The notes: generated by a model not told the origin, from the letters alone. A DNA stretch of 64,000 nt from Actimicrobium sp035984655 (GCF_035984655.1 NZ_JAXCHT010000008.1:1-64000), one strand, 5' to 3'. Shown: positions 16,427-25,191, counted from the stretch's first letter. Numbers and translations: made by a program.

Positions 16427-18211
16427 ATATCCGAATGCCCGTGCAGTGCGATAGAACGCGAAACTGATGGCCCACGCCAGCACCATCGGCCAGACCAGCG
16501 CAAACACCGTGAACGCACGGCTGCGTGACTCGGTGCGGATGGTGGCGATGGTCGACAGGCATGGCGTGTAAATCAGCGTAAAAAGCATGAAGCTGAAAGC
16601 CTGCACCCAGTCGACCTGATGTGCGATGGTGCCCATCAGTGCGCCGCCATCCTGGCCATAGATCACGGCCAGCGAGCCAATCACGATTTCTTTCGCGACA
16701 AAGCCGAATATCAAGGCGATCGCCAGTTGCTGGTTGATGCCGATCGGGTCCAGGATCGGCGCCAGGCTCGCACCCAGCCAGCCGGCGATGGTGCCGCTGC
16801 TGGCGGCCGGAACGCCGCTCGGAAAGTTGGTGAGCACATAGACCAGCACGACGCCAATGATGATGAACTTGGTCGCGCGATGCAGGAAGTGATGCACCTC
16901 CTGCCAGCCGCGCAAGACAAGTTGGCGCCAGGTCGGGAAACGGTACGGCGGCATTTCGAGGATGAACGGCTCGCTGTTGACGAACTTTGACTTGAACAGC
17001 AGGGCAGTAAACAGCACCGTCGCAAAACTGACCATGTACAGGCTGAACAGCACGATGGGCGCCTGGCGCGGCGTGAACAACGCGGCGATGAAGAACACGA
17101 ACACCTGCAAGCGCGCCGAGCACAGCGAAAATGGAATCACCAGCATCGTCAGCAGGCGCAGCGAGCGGGACCGCATCACGCGCGTCCCCATCAGGGCGGG
17201 CACATTGCAGCCGAACCCCATCAGCACCATCACGAAACTGCGGCCGTCGAGCCCCAGTTTGGCCATCGATGCGTCCATCAGAAACGCCGCGCGCGACAGA
17301 TAACCACTGTCTTCGACCAATGCCATGAACAGGAAAAACAGCACGATCAGCGGCACAAAGCTGGCGACCGTGCCAACGCCGTTGTAGATGCCATTGAGGA
17401 GCAGTCCGGTGATTGGCGCAGGCAGGCCCGACAGCAATGGCTCCAGCGCGGCGGTGCGCAGCAGCTCGAGCAGCCAGGCGACGCCATCCTGAATCGGCTT
17501 TCCGAGGATGAAAATGCCCTGGAACAGCAGAAACATGATCAGGAAAAAAATCGGCAGACCGGCAATGGGGTGCAGCAGGACGCGGTCCATGCGCTGCGTC
17601 AGCACGTCGGAGGCATGCGCCGGAATCTGGACTGCCGCGCCCAGGATGAGCTCCATCGCGGCTTCGAGCGCGGGCTCGGGCAACGGCGCGATACTGAGGT
17701 CGGCCGTCATGGCGGGCGCTGCGGTATTGAGTTTTTTCTGAATCGCCAGGTACGCGCTCTGGTAGCCGTTGCCGTATTTGGCTGACAGCATGGCGACCGG
17801 GCAGTCAAGCAGCGTGGCCAGCTGCGCGGTGTCGACCGTGATGCCAAGTTTTTTGGATTCGTCAGACATGTTCAGCAGCACCAGCATCGGAACGCCAAGG
17901 TGCTTGAGCTGAAGGATCAGGCTGAGTTGTCGTTCGATCTGGGCGGTATTGACGATGACCAGCGCCAGATCAACCGGATTGGCGGAAAGGAAGCGCCGCA
18001 CGACCTGCTCGTCTTCCGAAAAGCCCTGCAGATCATAGATGCCCGGCAGGTCAACCACTTCGGCCATGTTGGCGCCGATGAGGACTTTGGCGCCGAGCAA
18101 ATCGACGGTGACGCCCGGCCAGTTACCTACCCGTGCCGAAGCCCCTGTCAAGCGATTGAAAAAGGTTGATTTGCCCGCATTGGGCATGCCCAGCAATGCT
18201 ACACGTTTCAT
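16424..18211 (-). CDS. feoB: Ferrous iron transporter FeoB (short form)
   Basis: This is a 595-aa Fe(II) transporter: an N-terminal G-protein domain, then a membrane domain with two Gate motifs. G1 is GMPNAGKST (most FeoB have GNPNSGKT), followed by GNWPGVTVD, G3 DLPGIYDL and G4 LNMSDES. The membrane part contains GFGCNVPALMGTR and a second core region KEIVIGSLAVIYGQ. It is shorter than E. coli FeoB (about 770 aa), as in many beta-proteobacteria, and no feoC follows. It overlaps feoA by 4 nt and is transcribed from the Fur-box-covered promoter at 18500-18527. Confidence 0.94.
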   Translation of the reverse strand: MKRVALLGMPNAGKSTFFNRLTGASARVGNWPGVTVDLLGAKVLIGANMAEVVDLPGIYDLQGFSEDEQVVRRFLSANPVDLALVIVNTAQIERQLSLILQLKHLGVPMLVLLNMSDESKKLGITVDTAQLATLLDCPVAMLSAKYGNGYQSAYLAIQKKLNTAAPAMTADLSIAPLPEPALEAAMELILGAAVQIPAHASDVLTQRMDRVLLHPIAGLPIFFLIMFLLFQGIFILGKPIQDGVAWLLELLRTAALEPLLSGLPAPITGLLLNGIYNGVGTVASFVPLIVLFFLFMALVEDSGYLSRAAFLMDASMAKLGLDGRSFVMVLMGFGCNVPALMGTRVMRSRSLRLLTMLVIPFSLCSARLQVFVFFIAALFTPRQAPIVLFSLYMVSFATVLFTALLFKSKFVNSEPFILEMPPYRFPTWRQLVLRGWQEVHHFLHRATKFIIIGVVLVYVLTNFPSGVPAASSGTIAGWLGASLAPILDPIGINQQLAIALIFGFVAKEIVIGSLAVIYGQDGGALMGTIAHQVDWVQAFSFMLFTLIYTPCLSTIATIRTESRSRAFTVFALVWPMVLAWAISFAFYRTARAFGY

Positions 18212-18462
18212 TTTTGCGCGGCAGTCCCCACTGGCACGACCTCCACCAGCTTGCCTTCGCTTCGTCTGAGCATGATGTCCGTGGTACCGATGCGCACATG
18301 CAGGGGCCCGGAAAAAGCCGCCGAGCGGAGCAACTGCACCTGCTTTCCGATGCGAAAACCCATCGCCGTCAGACGCAGGTACAACTCATTTTGCGCATTC
18401 AAACCAGCAATGGTTGCAAACTCGCCGACGCGCAATGTGGTTAGGGAAAAGCTGGGACGCAT
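18208..18462 (-). CDS. feoA: Ferrous iron transport protein FeoA
   Basis: This 84-aa SH3-like cytosolic protein is needed for FeoB-dependent Fe(II) uptake. It contains the FeoA pattern LRVGEFATIAGL, LYLRLTAMGFRIGKQVQLLR and GTTDIMLRRSEG. It starts at ATG 18462, just downstream of a Fur-box-like site, and overlaps feoB by 4 nt. Confidence 0.93.
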   Translation of the reverse strand: MRPSFSLTTLRVGEFATIAGLNAQNELYLRLTAMGFRIGKQVQLLRSAAFSGPLHVRIGTTDIMLRRSEGKLVEVVPVGTAAQK

Positions 18463-18485
18463 TGAATGTCTTTCGACTATTTGAA

Positions 18486-18500
18486 TGAGAATGATTTTTA
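18486..18500 (-). promoter_or_regulatory. Fur-box-like operator for feoAB
   Basis: TGAGAATGATTTTTA matches the 7-1-7 Fur consensus (TGATAAT-N-ATTATCA) at 11 of 14 informative positions. It lies at the expected transcription start of feoA, directly downstream of the -10 element. Confidence 0.7.
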
Positions 18501-18527
18501 TTATGCCACCCCCGCGGCAAAATGCAA
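18500..18527 (-). promoter_or_regulatory. Predicted sigma-70 promoter of feoAB
   Basis: On the minus strand, -35 TTGCAT (plus 18522-18527) and -10 CATAAT (plus 18500-18505) are separated by 16 bp. The predicted start lies about 30 nt before the feoA ATG and inside the Fur-box-like site. Confidence 0.55.
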
Positions 18528-18573
18528 GGCATTAAAAATGCTGTCGGAAAATTCCGTCGGCGCAATCGATGTC

Positions 18574-18602
18574 TTGATCGCCTTGCGAATCCAAATTACA
18601 AT
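18574..18602 (+). promoter_or_regulatory. Predicted sigma-70 promoter of the di-haem/flavin redox operon
   Basis: -35 TTGATC (18574-18579) and -10 TACAAT (18597-18602) have an ideal 17-bp spacer. The -10 is overlapped by a Fur-box-like element at 18596-18610. Confidence 0.6.
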
Positions 18603-18610
18603 CATTCTCA
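18596..18610. promoter_or_regulatory. Fur-box-like operator of the redox operon
   Basis: Read on the minus strand this is TGAGAATGATTGTAA. It shares the core AATGAGAATGATT with the feoA site, in opposite orientation. It covers the -10 of the rightward promoter, so iron-bound Fur would block transcription. Confidence 0.7.
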
Positions 18611-18633
18611 TTAAGACGCACAAAAACCAGCAA

Positions 18634-19905
18634 ATGACCTACTCTTTCCCTGCCGCGTCCGTCATGGCGCCCTGCGACATACCCGACTCCCGATCCTCAC
18701 CCGCATGGCGCGCCGGCCTTGTTCTGTTGGCCGGCATCCTGGCATTGCTGGCCGGATGCGGTGGCGGTGGCGACACATCGGCCAGCACCACGCCAGCGCC
18801 CGTCGCGGTCGATACCCGGCTCAGTGCCAGCGCCCAATTGGGCGAAAAGATTTTCCGCGATACCTCTCTGTCGGCCTCAGGCCATGTGGCGTGCGCGTCC
18901 TGCCACAATCCTGCCAACAGCCATGCGCAAAGCAATGATCTGCCGACCCAACTTGGGGGCCCTGACGACAAGATCGCCGGTACGCGCGCGGCGCCCTCGT
19001 TGCGCTACCTGAACCTGACACCGGCGTTCTTTTTCGCAAAAGATGGCACGCCCACCGCCGGCTTTAACCGCGACGGTCGCGCCGCCACGCTGGCGGAACA
19101 AGCCCAGCGCCCATTCCTGGCCGCGCACGAAATGGCCAACGCCAGCAAGGCCGACCTGATCCTGCGCTTGTCGCGCACGGCGTATGCCGAGACATTTCGC
19201 AGCACTTTCGGCGCGGCCATCCTCGACAACCCCGAACTGGCCTTCGAGCGCATTACCTTTGCGTTGCAGCAGTATCAGAAGGAAGACCCCGACTTCTTCC
19301 CGTTCGATGCCAAATACGATCAATTCCTGGCCGGCAAGGTAGCGCTGGGAGCCGCCGAGCTGCGCGGGCTGGCGCTGTTCAACAACCCGGCCAAGGGCAA
19401 TTGCGCGGCGTGCCACACCAGCGCCCGGGGTGCCGACGGCAGCCCGCCACTGTTCACTGACTTCAGTTATGACAATCTCGGCGTGCCGCGCAATCCGGCC
19501 ATCGCCGCCAATGCCGATCCGGCTTACTTTGATCTTGGCCTGTGCGGCCCCGATCGCACCGACCTGGCCGCGCGCGCCGAGCTGTGCGGTGCGTTCAAGG
19601 TGCCGAGCCTGCGCAACGTCGCCACCCGCAAGGTGTTTTTCCATAACGGCCGCTTCAACAACCTGCGCGATGCCATTGGCTTCTATGTCCGGCGCGATAC
19701 CAATCCGGCCGAGTGGTATCCGCTGGCGGCCGACGGCAGTGTCAACAAGTTCGATGACCTGCCCGCCGCCTACAAAAAGAATGTCAATACGACCGAGGTT
19801 CCGTACAACCGCGTGCCCGGCATGGCACCGGCGTTGTCGGACGACGAAATCACCGACCTGATCGCCTTCCTCGGCACCCTCACCGACCACTACCCGCATC
19901 CCTGA
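18634..19905 (+). CDS. Di-haem cytochrome c peroxidase-like lipoprotein
   Basis: This 423-aa protein of the MauG/cytochrome c peroxidase family has a lipoprotein signal (LLAGC, modified Cys42) and two haem c sites, C87ASCH and C257AACH. The family segment VPSLRNVATRKVFFHNGRF lies near residue 325. It is predicted to be anchored facing the periplasm and to perform two-haem redox chemistry on a small substrate, protein or metal. ATG 18634 was chosen because it lies just after the predicted promoter and gives a signal peptide; ATG 18664 is an alternative and neither has a clear ribosome site. It is the first gene of a cluster continuing into porin, FMN-binding protein, apbE and a cytochrome-like membrane protein. 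Its substrate is unknown. Confidence 0.85.
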   Translation: MTYSFPAASVMAPCDIPDSRSSPAWRAGLVLLAGILALLAGCGGGGDTSASTTPAPVAVDTRLSASAQLGEKIFRDTSLSASGHVACASCHNPANSHAQSNDLPTQLGGPDDKIAGTRAAPSLRYLNLTPAFFFAKDGTPTAGFNRDGRAATLAEQAQRPFLAAHEMANASKADLILRLSRTAYAETFRSTFGAAILDNPELAFERITFALQQYQKEDPDFFPFDAKYDQFLAGKVALGAAELRGLALFNNPAKGNCAACHTSARGADGSPPLFTDFSYDNLGVPRNPAIAANADPAYFDLGLCGPDRTDLAARAELCGAFKVPSLRNVATRKVFFHNGRFNNLRDAIGFYVRRDTNPAEWYPLAADGSVNKFDDLPAAYKKNVNTTEVPYNRVPGMAPALSDDEITDLIAFLGTLTDHYPHP

Positions 19906-19929
19906 TCCGCTTCTGAAAGGCTCTCCACC

Positions 19930-21201
19930 ATGAACCACACCCTGATCGCCCGCGCCATCGCGCTCGCGTTATGCGCCGCACCGTTACTGGCACACGCCAC
20001 CGAAGCCGAGCTGATGCAACGCCTCGACAAGCTGGCCGCCGAACTGGAACAGGTCAAGGCCGAGCTGGCCGCCAGCAAGACGCAGCGCACCGAGCCAGTC
20101 GCAGCGCCTGCTGCAGAAGCGCCCGCCGCCAGCAATGGGCTGAGTGGTCCGCAGACGGTGCTGTCGGGATATGGCGAAGTCAATTACAACCGCCCCAGCA
20201 AAGATGCCAGCCAGGCGCAAACCGACGTACGCCGCGCCGTGATCGGCATCACCCATCGCTTCGATGCGAAGACCAAACTGGTCACCGAGTTCGAATGGGA
20301 ACACGCCGTCACCTCGGCCGACGACAAGGGCGAGAGCGAGGTCGAGCAGTTGTACGTCGAGCGCGAATTCGACAATGGACTGCGCGCCAAGGCGGGCCTG
20401 TTCCTGATCCCGGCCGGACTGATCAACACCAATCACGAGCCGACCGCTTTTTACGGTGTCGAACGCAACTTCGTCGAAACCGCGATCATCCCGTCGACCT
20501 GGCGCGAAGCCGGCCTCGGCCTCTCGGGCACGACGCAAAACGGCTTGACGTGGGATCTGGGCCTCACCACCGGCTTCGACCTGACCAAATGGGACGCCGC
20601 CTCCAGCGATGCGCGCGAATCGCCACTGGGCAGCATCCATTAGGAAGGCCAGCTGGCCAAATCGCGCGATCTGGCGGGCCATGCGGCGTTGAACTGGCGC
20701 GGCGTACCGGGCCTGCTGGTGGGCGGCTCGATTTTCACTGGCAAGGCCAGCCATGCCACCACCGACTTTGCCGCGCCGAGCGCGCGCGTCACGTTGTGGG
20801 ACGTGCATGCGCGCTACACGCCCGGCAAATGGGATCTGTCGGCACTGTACGCGCGCGGCACCATCAGCAATACGGAAACCTTGAATCTGACGTTCAGCGG
20901 CAACCCGAATCCGGTGCCGTCGTCGTTCGACGGCTGGTACACCCAGGCGGCGTATCAAGCCTGGAAAAGCCAGGATTACGTGCTCACGCCGTTCATCCGT
21001 TACGAGCAGTTCAACACCGCGCGCAGCTATGCAGCGCAGCCGGATGGCTTGAACGTGGCGGCCGGGCCGACCGAAAAAGTGACGACCGTCGGCGCCAATC
21101 TGCGCGTCGGCGAGGGCGTGGTGTTGAAGGCCGATTATCAGAAGTTCACCGAGGACACCGCGAGCGACCGGCTCAATCTCGGCGTCGGCTATTCATTTTG
21201 A
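19930..21201 (+). pseudogene. Outer-membrane porin gene interrupted by an in-frame amber codon
   Basis: The frame encodes a 424-codon beta-barrel porin. It has a signal peptide ending near LAHATEA, a coiled coil (LMQRLDKLAAELEQVKAELAA), then barrel strands resembling phosphate-selective or short-chain porins, and ends in the outer-membrane signature GVGYSF with terminal Phe. Codon 238 (20641-20643) is TAG; the frame continues without any other defect for 185 codons. One C-to-T change in CAG would create it, since the surrounding sequence would read SIH-Q-EGQLAK. Without the second half the barrel could not close. It may be a recent nonsense mutation, a natural suppressor situation or a sequencing error. 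A downstream ATG at 20689 would give only a signal-less fragment. Confidence 0.85.
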
Positions 21202-21734
21202 ACGGCCATCTGAAGTTCACGCTGCTGGCTGCCTGTGCCGTCAGCAGCAGCGCCTTCGCCACGCAATACCTGTCCGCCGAAGAAGCGCAGAAGGCAATGT
21301 ATCCGGACGCCAGCGCCTTCAAGCCGGTGCCGTTGTCGCTGACGACGACGCAAATGCAGCAGGTGGAAAAACTGGCCGGCATTGCGGCCCGTTCGGTGCA
21401 GTGGCGCGTGGTTGCGGCTTGGCATGAAGACACGCTGCTGGGTTATGTGGTGCAGGACGACGTGGTCGGCAAGTACGAACTGATTTCGTACGCGGTGGCG
21501 CTCAACCCGGACGCCAGCGTCAAGCAGATTGAAATCCTGGCCTATCGCGAAAGCCACGGTTTTGAAATCCGCAACGCCGCCTGGCGCAAACAGTTCGTCG
21601 GCAAATCAGCGGCGGCCGGGCTGGCGCTGGGTGAAGGCATTGCCAACATCAGCGGCGCCACGCTGTCGGCCACCCATGTCACCGACGGCGTGCGCCGCAT
21701 CGCCGCCGTGGCGCAGGTCGCGCTGAAAAAATGA
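21198..21734 (+). CDS. Periplasmic FMN-binding domain protein (flavinylated)
   Basis: This 178-aa exported protein has a signal peptide (LKFTLLAACAVSSSAFA) and an FMN-binding domain. The flavinylation motif S152-GATLS-157 fits the pattern S/T-G-A-S/T-x-S/T, so Ser157 would be the residue to which ApbE attaches FMN. The only sensible start is TTG 21198, which overlaps the porin stop, so translation is probably coupled to the porin gene. If so, the amber codon in the porin may lower its expression. It overlaps apbE by 4 nt. Predicted role: one-electron carrier between the membrane cytochrome-like protein and a periplasmic partner such as the di-haem lipoprotein. Confidence 0.85.
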   Translation: MNGHLKFTLLAACAVSSSAFATQYLSAEEAQKAMYPDASAFKPVPLSLTTTQMQQVEKLAGIAARSVQWRVVAAWHEDTLLGYVVQDDVVGKYELISYAVALNPDASVKQIEILAYRESHGFEIRNAAWRKQFVGKSAAAGLALGEGIANISGATLSATHVTDGVRRIAAVAQVALKK

Positions 21735-22555
21735 AACGGCGCGCACAGCCGTGGCTGGGCACGCTGGTCGACATCGGCATTGCCGATGCGATTGATGACA
21801 CCCACAGCGCCGCAGCCTTCGCAGCAGCATTCGAACGGATCGCCGCAATCCATCACCGGATGGGGTTCCATGACCCGGACAGCGATGTCTCGCGCATCAA
21901 TCGCGCAGCAGTCGGCGAAGCCGTGCAAGTGGCCGCAGATACGCGCGACGTGCTGGCCACTGCGGCCATGCTGACGCAGGCCAGCGCATCGATCTTCAAC
22001 ATTGGCTGCGCAACGCAATTGGTGGCGTGGGAACTGCTGCCGACGACTCTCCCGATGCCGCCCTATCTGGCCGGCGATTGCGGCTTGCAGCTCGCGCCGG
22101 ATGGCAGCGTCACCAAAACCCGGCCGATCGTCATTGATCTCGGTGGCATCGCCAAAGGCTACGCCGTCGACCAGGCCATCGAGGCGCTGCAGCGGGCCGG
22201 CATCGCATCAGCCTGCGTCAATGCCGGCGGTGACCTGCGTGTGCTTGGCGACACGCCGTTTGCGATTGCGGTACGCGATCCGGGCGCGATCACCACGGCG
22301 CGCGCCAGCGTCGAGGTTGCCAATGCTGCGCTGGCGACCTCGGCCTGTTATTTTTCGCGTCGCCGCATCGGCGCCGACAGCATCAGTGCGCTGGTCGACG
22401 GCCGCAGCGGCGCCGCCATCGACAACAGCCTCAGCGTTACGGTCTCGGCCCCGACCTGCATGCTGGCCGACGCGCTGACCAAGATCGTGATGGCCACCGG
22501 CGACGCCGCCCACCCACTGCTGGAGCGCTTTGGCGCTCGGGCTTTCATCCTCTGA
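21731..22555 (+). CDS. apbE: FAD:protein FMN transferase ApbE
   Basis: At 274 aa this is a compact ApbE. It has the family segments MGFHDPDSDVSRIN, DLGGIAKGYAVDQAIEAL, ACVNAGGDLRVLG and the C-terminal LADALTKIVMATG. ApbE transfers FMN from FAD to Ser/Thr of proteins with the motif found in the gene just upstream, which it overlaps by 4 nt. No signal peptide or lipobox is visible, although the substrate is exported. Either the enzyme works before export or an unusual signal is missed. Confidence 0.92.
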   Translation: MKRRAQPWLGTLVDIGIADAIDDTHSAAAFAAAFERIAAIHHRMGFHDPDSDVSRINRAAVGEAVQVAADTRDVLATAAMLTQASASIFNIGCATQLVAWELLPTTLPMPPYLAGDCGLQLAPDGSVTKTRPIVIDLGGIAKGYAVDQAIEALQRAGIASACVNAGGDLRVLGDTPFAIAVRDPGAITTARASVEVANAALATSACYFSRRRIGADSISALVDGRSGAAIDNSLSVTVSAPTCMLADALTKIVMATGDAAHPLLERFGARAFIL

Positions 22556-22558
22556 GCG

Positions 22559-23044
22559 ATGCTTAATCCCAAACCCACCCTGCACCACCCTTCCCGCGTG
22601 CGCGCGCTGCCCGGCTTGCGCATCGAGCGCTGGCTGCGGCGCGCCGTGTATCTGAGCGTGTTGCTGCTGACCGTCAGCGGTCTGGCGTGGGTAGGCGCCC
22701 ACTATTTCCTGCGGCCGGTCGGCGCGTTTGGCGAGACCGTGGTCAGCCCGCTGGAACCGTGGTCGATGAAACTGCACGGTGGCGCGGCGATGCTGCTGCT
22801 GTTTTTCGTCGGCAGCATCCTGCAGGTGCATATCCGCCGCGCCATCCGCACCGGCCGCAACCGCGTCTCGGGCTGGTCGATGATTGGCTTGCTGGGCGTG
22901 CTTGTCGTCAGCGGCTATGGGTTGTATTACGTGGCGGGGGAAACTTCGCGACCACTCTGGTCATTGATCCATTGGGTGGTTGGCGGCGTGCTGACGCCGT
23001 TGCTGGTTGCGCATGTGCTGATTGGGCGGCGCAGTCGGGGCTGA
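22559..23044 (+). CDS. Small four-helix membrane protein, b-type cytochrome-like
   Basis: This 161-aa protein has four transmembrane helices and histidines inside or near them: GAHYF, MKLHGGAA, LQVHIRR, SLIHWVV, LVAHVLI. That pattern resembles DUF4405/cytochrome b561-like quinol-side electron carriers and would allow bis-His haem b binding. It starts 3 nt after apbE. Placed next to an FMN-binding protein and ApbE it could carry electrons from the quinone pool to the periplasmic flavin. Haem binding is inference. Confidence 0.65.
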   Translation: MLNPKPTLHHPSRVRALPGLRIERWLRRAVYLSVLLLTVSGLAWVGAHYFLRPVGAFGETVVSPLEPWSMKLHGGAAMLLLFFVGSILQVHIRRAIRTGRNRVSGWSMIGLLGVLVVSGYGLYYVAGETSRPLWSLIHWVVGGVLTPLLVAHVLIGRRSRG

Positions 23045-23168
23045 AGCGGTAAAGCGCGGGAAAAGGAACCACTCGGGTTAGGTATGCCACCAAGTTATGA
23101 CCGCAATTTTTGCGTGCATGCCGGACTGGTCTGGCAGCAATGACAGTTCTTTGGGTGGGGATTTCAAA

Positions 23169-23849
23169 ATGCGTAGTATTGGTAGTCGTTCGTTCTCTTT
23201 GCCTAATCTCGGTGCCACTGCGAGCAAATCCTCCGCTGTCGCGTCAACGTCTCGGCTTACCTCCGCTGGTGCGCCAAGGCCTGGGCTTAATCAACAGGTA
23301 ACGCGTCAAGACGCCCCCCAGCAAACAAAGTTGACCGAATCCGATGGCGCTGAAAAGCAAGAGACACAGAATCGTCAAGACACGGAACTATCGAGAAAAA
23401 ACGTACAGGAAGCAAAGTCAGGTCGCGCCGCACTTGATGCAAAGCTGAAGCGTCAGCAGTCAGCCGACGCCCAAAAATTTGCCGCAAGACACTCGGCCGA
23501 AACGCAGGCGCAAGCGGTGAAATCGGCCGAGGAAGCAACGCTCGCCCGAACTGCAACCGGTGCGGGTGCAACTGGAGGTGTAGCAGCTGGGGCTGGTGTC
23601 GCGGCAGCGGGCATGGAGGCGACCTCTGCGGCCATTGGTATCGGAAATGGAATAGCGAATATCTCCAATATGTCGGCACAAGCGGCCATGCAGCAGTCTA
23701 ACAACGCCATGACCCTCGCGAAAACAGCCGAGCAGAATATGGTCACTCAGATTGGTCTCGATGCGGCAATTGCCCAATCGGTGCAAGAGCAGGGAATGGC
23801 GGCTATTAGACGCGCTAGCGAATTGGCAAAAGAAGCGAACAGATTGTGA
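23169..23849 (+). CDS. Hypothetical protein, candidate type III secretion substrate
   Basis: I do not recognise the 226-aa product. The first 47 residues contain no acidic residue and are rich in serine (10 in the first 32), a common feature of type III secretion signals. Residues 48-125 are strongly charged and Gln/Lys/Ala-rich, likely helical. Residues about 130-165 form a Gly/Ala-rich hydrophobic stretch (GVAAGAGVAAAG), followed by an amphipathic helical C-terminus. The start ATG 23169 has a GGTGGGG element upstream. It lies 118 bp before sctI on the same strand. A translocator- or effector-like role is plausible but unproven. Confidence 0.55.
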   Translation: MRSIGSRSFSLPNLGATASKSSAVASTSRLTSAGAPRPGLNQQVTRQDAPQQTKLTESDGAEKQETQNRQDTELSRKNVQEAKSGRAALDAKLKRQQSADAQKFAARHSAETQAQAVKSAEEATLARTATGAGATGGVAAGAGVAAAGMEATSAAIGIGNGIANISNMSAQAAMQQSNNAMTLAKTAEQNMVTQIGLDAAIAQSVQEQGMAAIRRASELAKEANRL

Positions 23850-23967
23850 CAGTAACCCCAGTTCGATGTGGCAGCTCGCAGCATCACTAGACGATAACTT
23901 TTATTCCCCCCACACACCTTCACCATGCCCTGCACCAACCCCCAACCCTAACCAGGAAGGTTCGACC

Positions 23968-24375
23968 ATGGATCCAGTCACCCCAGTCGCACTCAACCGC
24001 ACGTCAGCCACGAGCGCCAGCAACCTGCGTTTCGAGCTGACCTCGCCGACCCACGGCGACATGCGCGCCTTCGAGCAGGCGCTGCAGCGCCACCTGCACA
24101 CTGCCGCTCCCGGCCTGACGCCGGCCGATGCGGGATCGGACAAGGTCTCGCTGTCATCGCGCATCGTCAACCGCGCCAACGACCTGGCTGGCGAAGTGCA
24201 GAAGGATCAGCAGTATGTCTCGCGCATGCTGGAGCAAGCCACCCAGACTGGCGACCAGATGTTGATGATGAAGGCGATGATGGCGATGAACGATTACCAG
24301 ACGCGGGTGCAGTTCGTCTCCAAGACCATCTCCAAGGCCTCGACCTCGGTCGACCAACTGACGCGGATGCAATAA
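23968..24375 (+). CDS. sctI: Type III secretion inner rod protein SctI
   Basis: This 135-aa protein of the YscI/HrpB family has a disordered Ser/Thr-rich N-terminus and a helical C-terminus ending MMKAMMAMNDYQTRVQFVSK, the family pattern. ATG 23968 follows AGGAAGG. It is followed 3 nt later by sctJ, the order found in Ysc-type systems (I-J-K-L). It polymerises inside the needle complex. Confidence 0.82.
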   Translation: MDPVTPVALNRTSATSASNLRFELTSPTHGDMRAFEQALQRHLHTAAPGLTPADAGSDKVSLSSRIVNRANDLAGEVQKDQQYVSRMLEQATQTGDQMLMMKAMMAMNDYQTRVQFVSKTISKASTSVDQLTRMQ

Positions 24376-24378
24376 GCC

Positions 24379-25191
24379 ATGGCCGCCGCGCGTGGTCTGC
24401 TGCGCAGGCTGGTGTCGGGCCTGACGCTGATCGTGTTGTGCGCCTGCTCGCAGGTGGTCAATCTGCAGACCGGATTGCGCGAGCCGGATGCCAACGAAAT
24501 CGTCGCCCTGCTCATGCGCAATGGCATCGAAGCCAGGAAGCTGGCCACCAAGGAAGGCATCACGCTGACGCTGCGCGAAACCGACGTGCCGCGCGCCACC
24601 GAGCTGATGCGCGCGGCCGGGTTGCCGAAGCGCTCGCTGGCCACGCTGGGCACGGTGTTCAAGAAAGAAGGCATGATCTCGACCCCGCTGGAAGAGCGGG
24701 TGCGCTACATCCACGCGCTGTCGGAGGAACTCGAATTCACCCTGCAGCAATTCGATAACATGGTCAGTGCGCGGGTCCATGTGGTGCTGCCGGAACGCGT
24801 GGCGCCGGGCGAGCCGATCCAGCCGTCCTCGGCTGCCGTATTCGTCAAGTACAACGAGCCGTTCGATGAAGATGCCAACATTCCGCGCATTACGCATCTG
24901 GTGTCGTCCAGTATTCCGGGCTTGTCCGGTGAGGAAGGCCGCTCCAAGGTCTCGGTGGTGCTGGCGCCGGCCAGCGTGGCCGCCAAGGTCATCGAATGGG
25001 AGCACATTGGGCCCTTCAAGGTGTTGAGCGATTCGGCCCGCGCCTTGTTGTGGTCGTTGATCGGCCTGGCCACGCTGTGCGCAATCAGCCTGCTGGCGGT
25101 GTTGTTCCTGCTGCTGGCGCGGACGCGCCGTGGCGCCGAACTATTCAGCCGGATTCATTTCCGACGGCGCGTGAAGGCGCCCGCAACATGA
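24379..25191 (+). CDS. sctJ: Type III secretion inner-membrane ring lipoprotein SctJ
   Basis: This 270-aa YscJ/HrcJ lipoprotein has a signal with lipobox LCAC, then the family start VNLQTGLREPDANEIVALLM and ring-building motif VRYIHALSEELEFTLQQFDNMVSARVHV (given here across residues 110-140). A C-terminal membrane helix follows (LATLCAISLLAVLFLLLA) with a short basic cytoplasmic tail. It overlaps sctK by 4 nt. Confidence 0.94.
   Translation: MAAARGLLRRLVSGLTLIVLCACSQVVNLQTGLREPDANEIVALLMRNGIEARKLATKEGITLTLRETDVPRATELMRAAGLPKRSLATLGTVFKKEGMISTPLEERVRYIHALSEELEFTLQQFDNMVSARVHVVLPERVAPGEPIQPSSAAVFVKYNEPFDEDANIPRITHLVSSSIPGLSGEEGRSKVSVVLAPASVAAKVIEWEHIGPFKVLSDSARALLWSLIGLATLCAISLLAVLFLLLARTRRGAELFSRIHFRRRVKAPAT

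Noticed and set aside
20641..20643. TAG read as pyrrolysine in the porin
   Set aside because: Pyrrolysine systems are not expected in this bacterial group and a one-base nonsense change is simpler.
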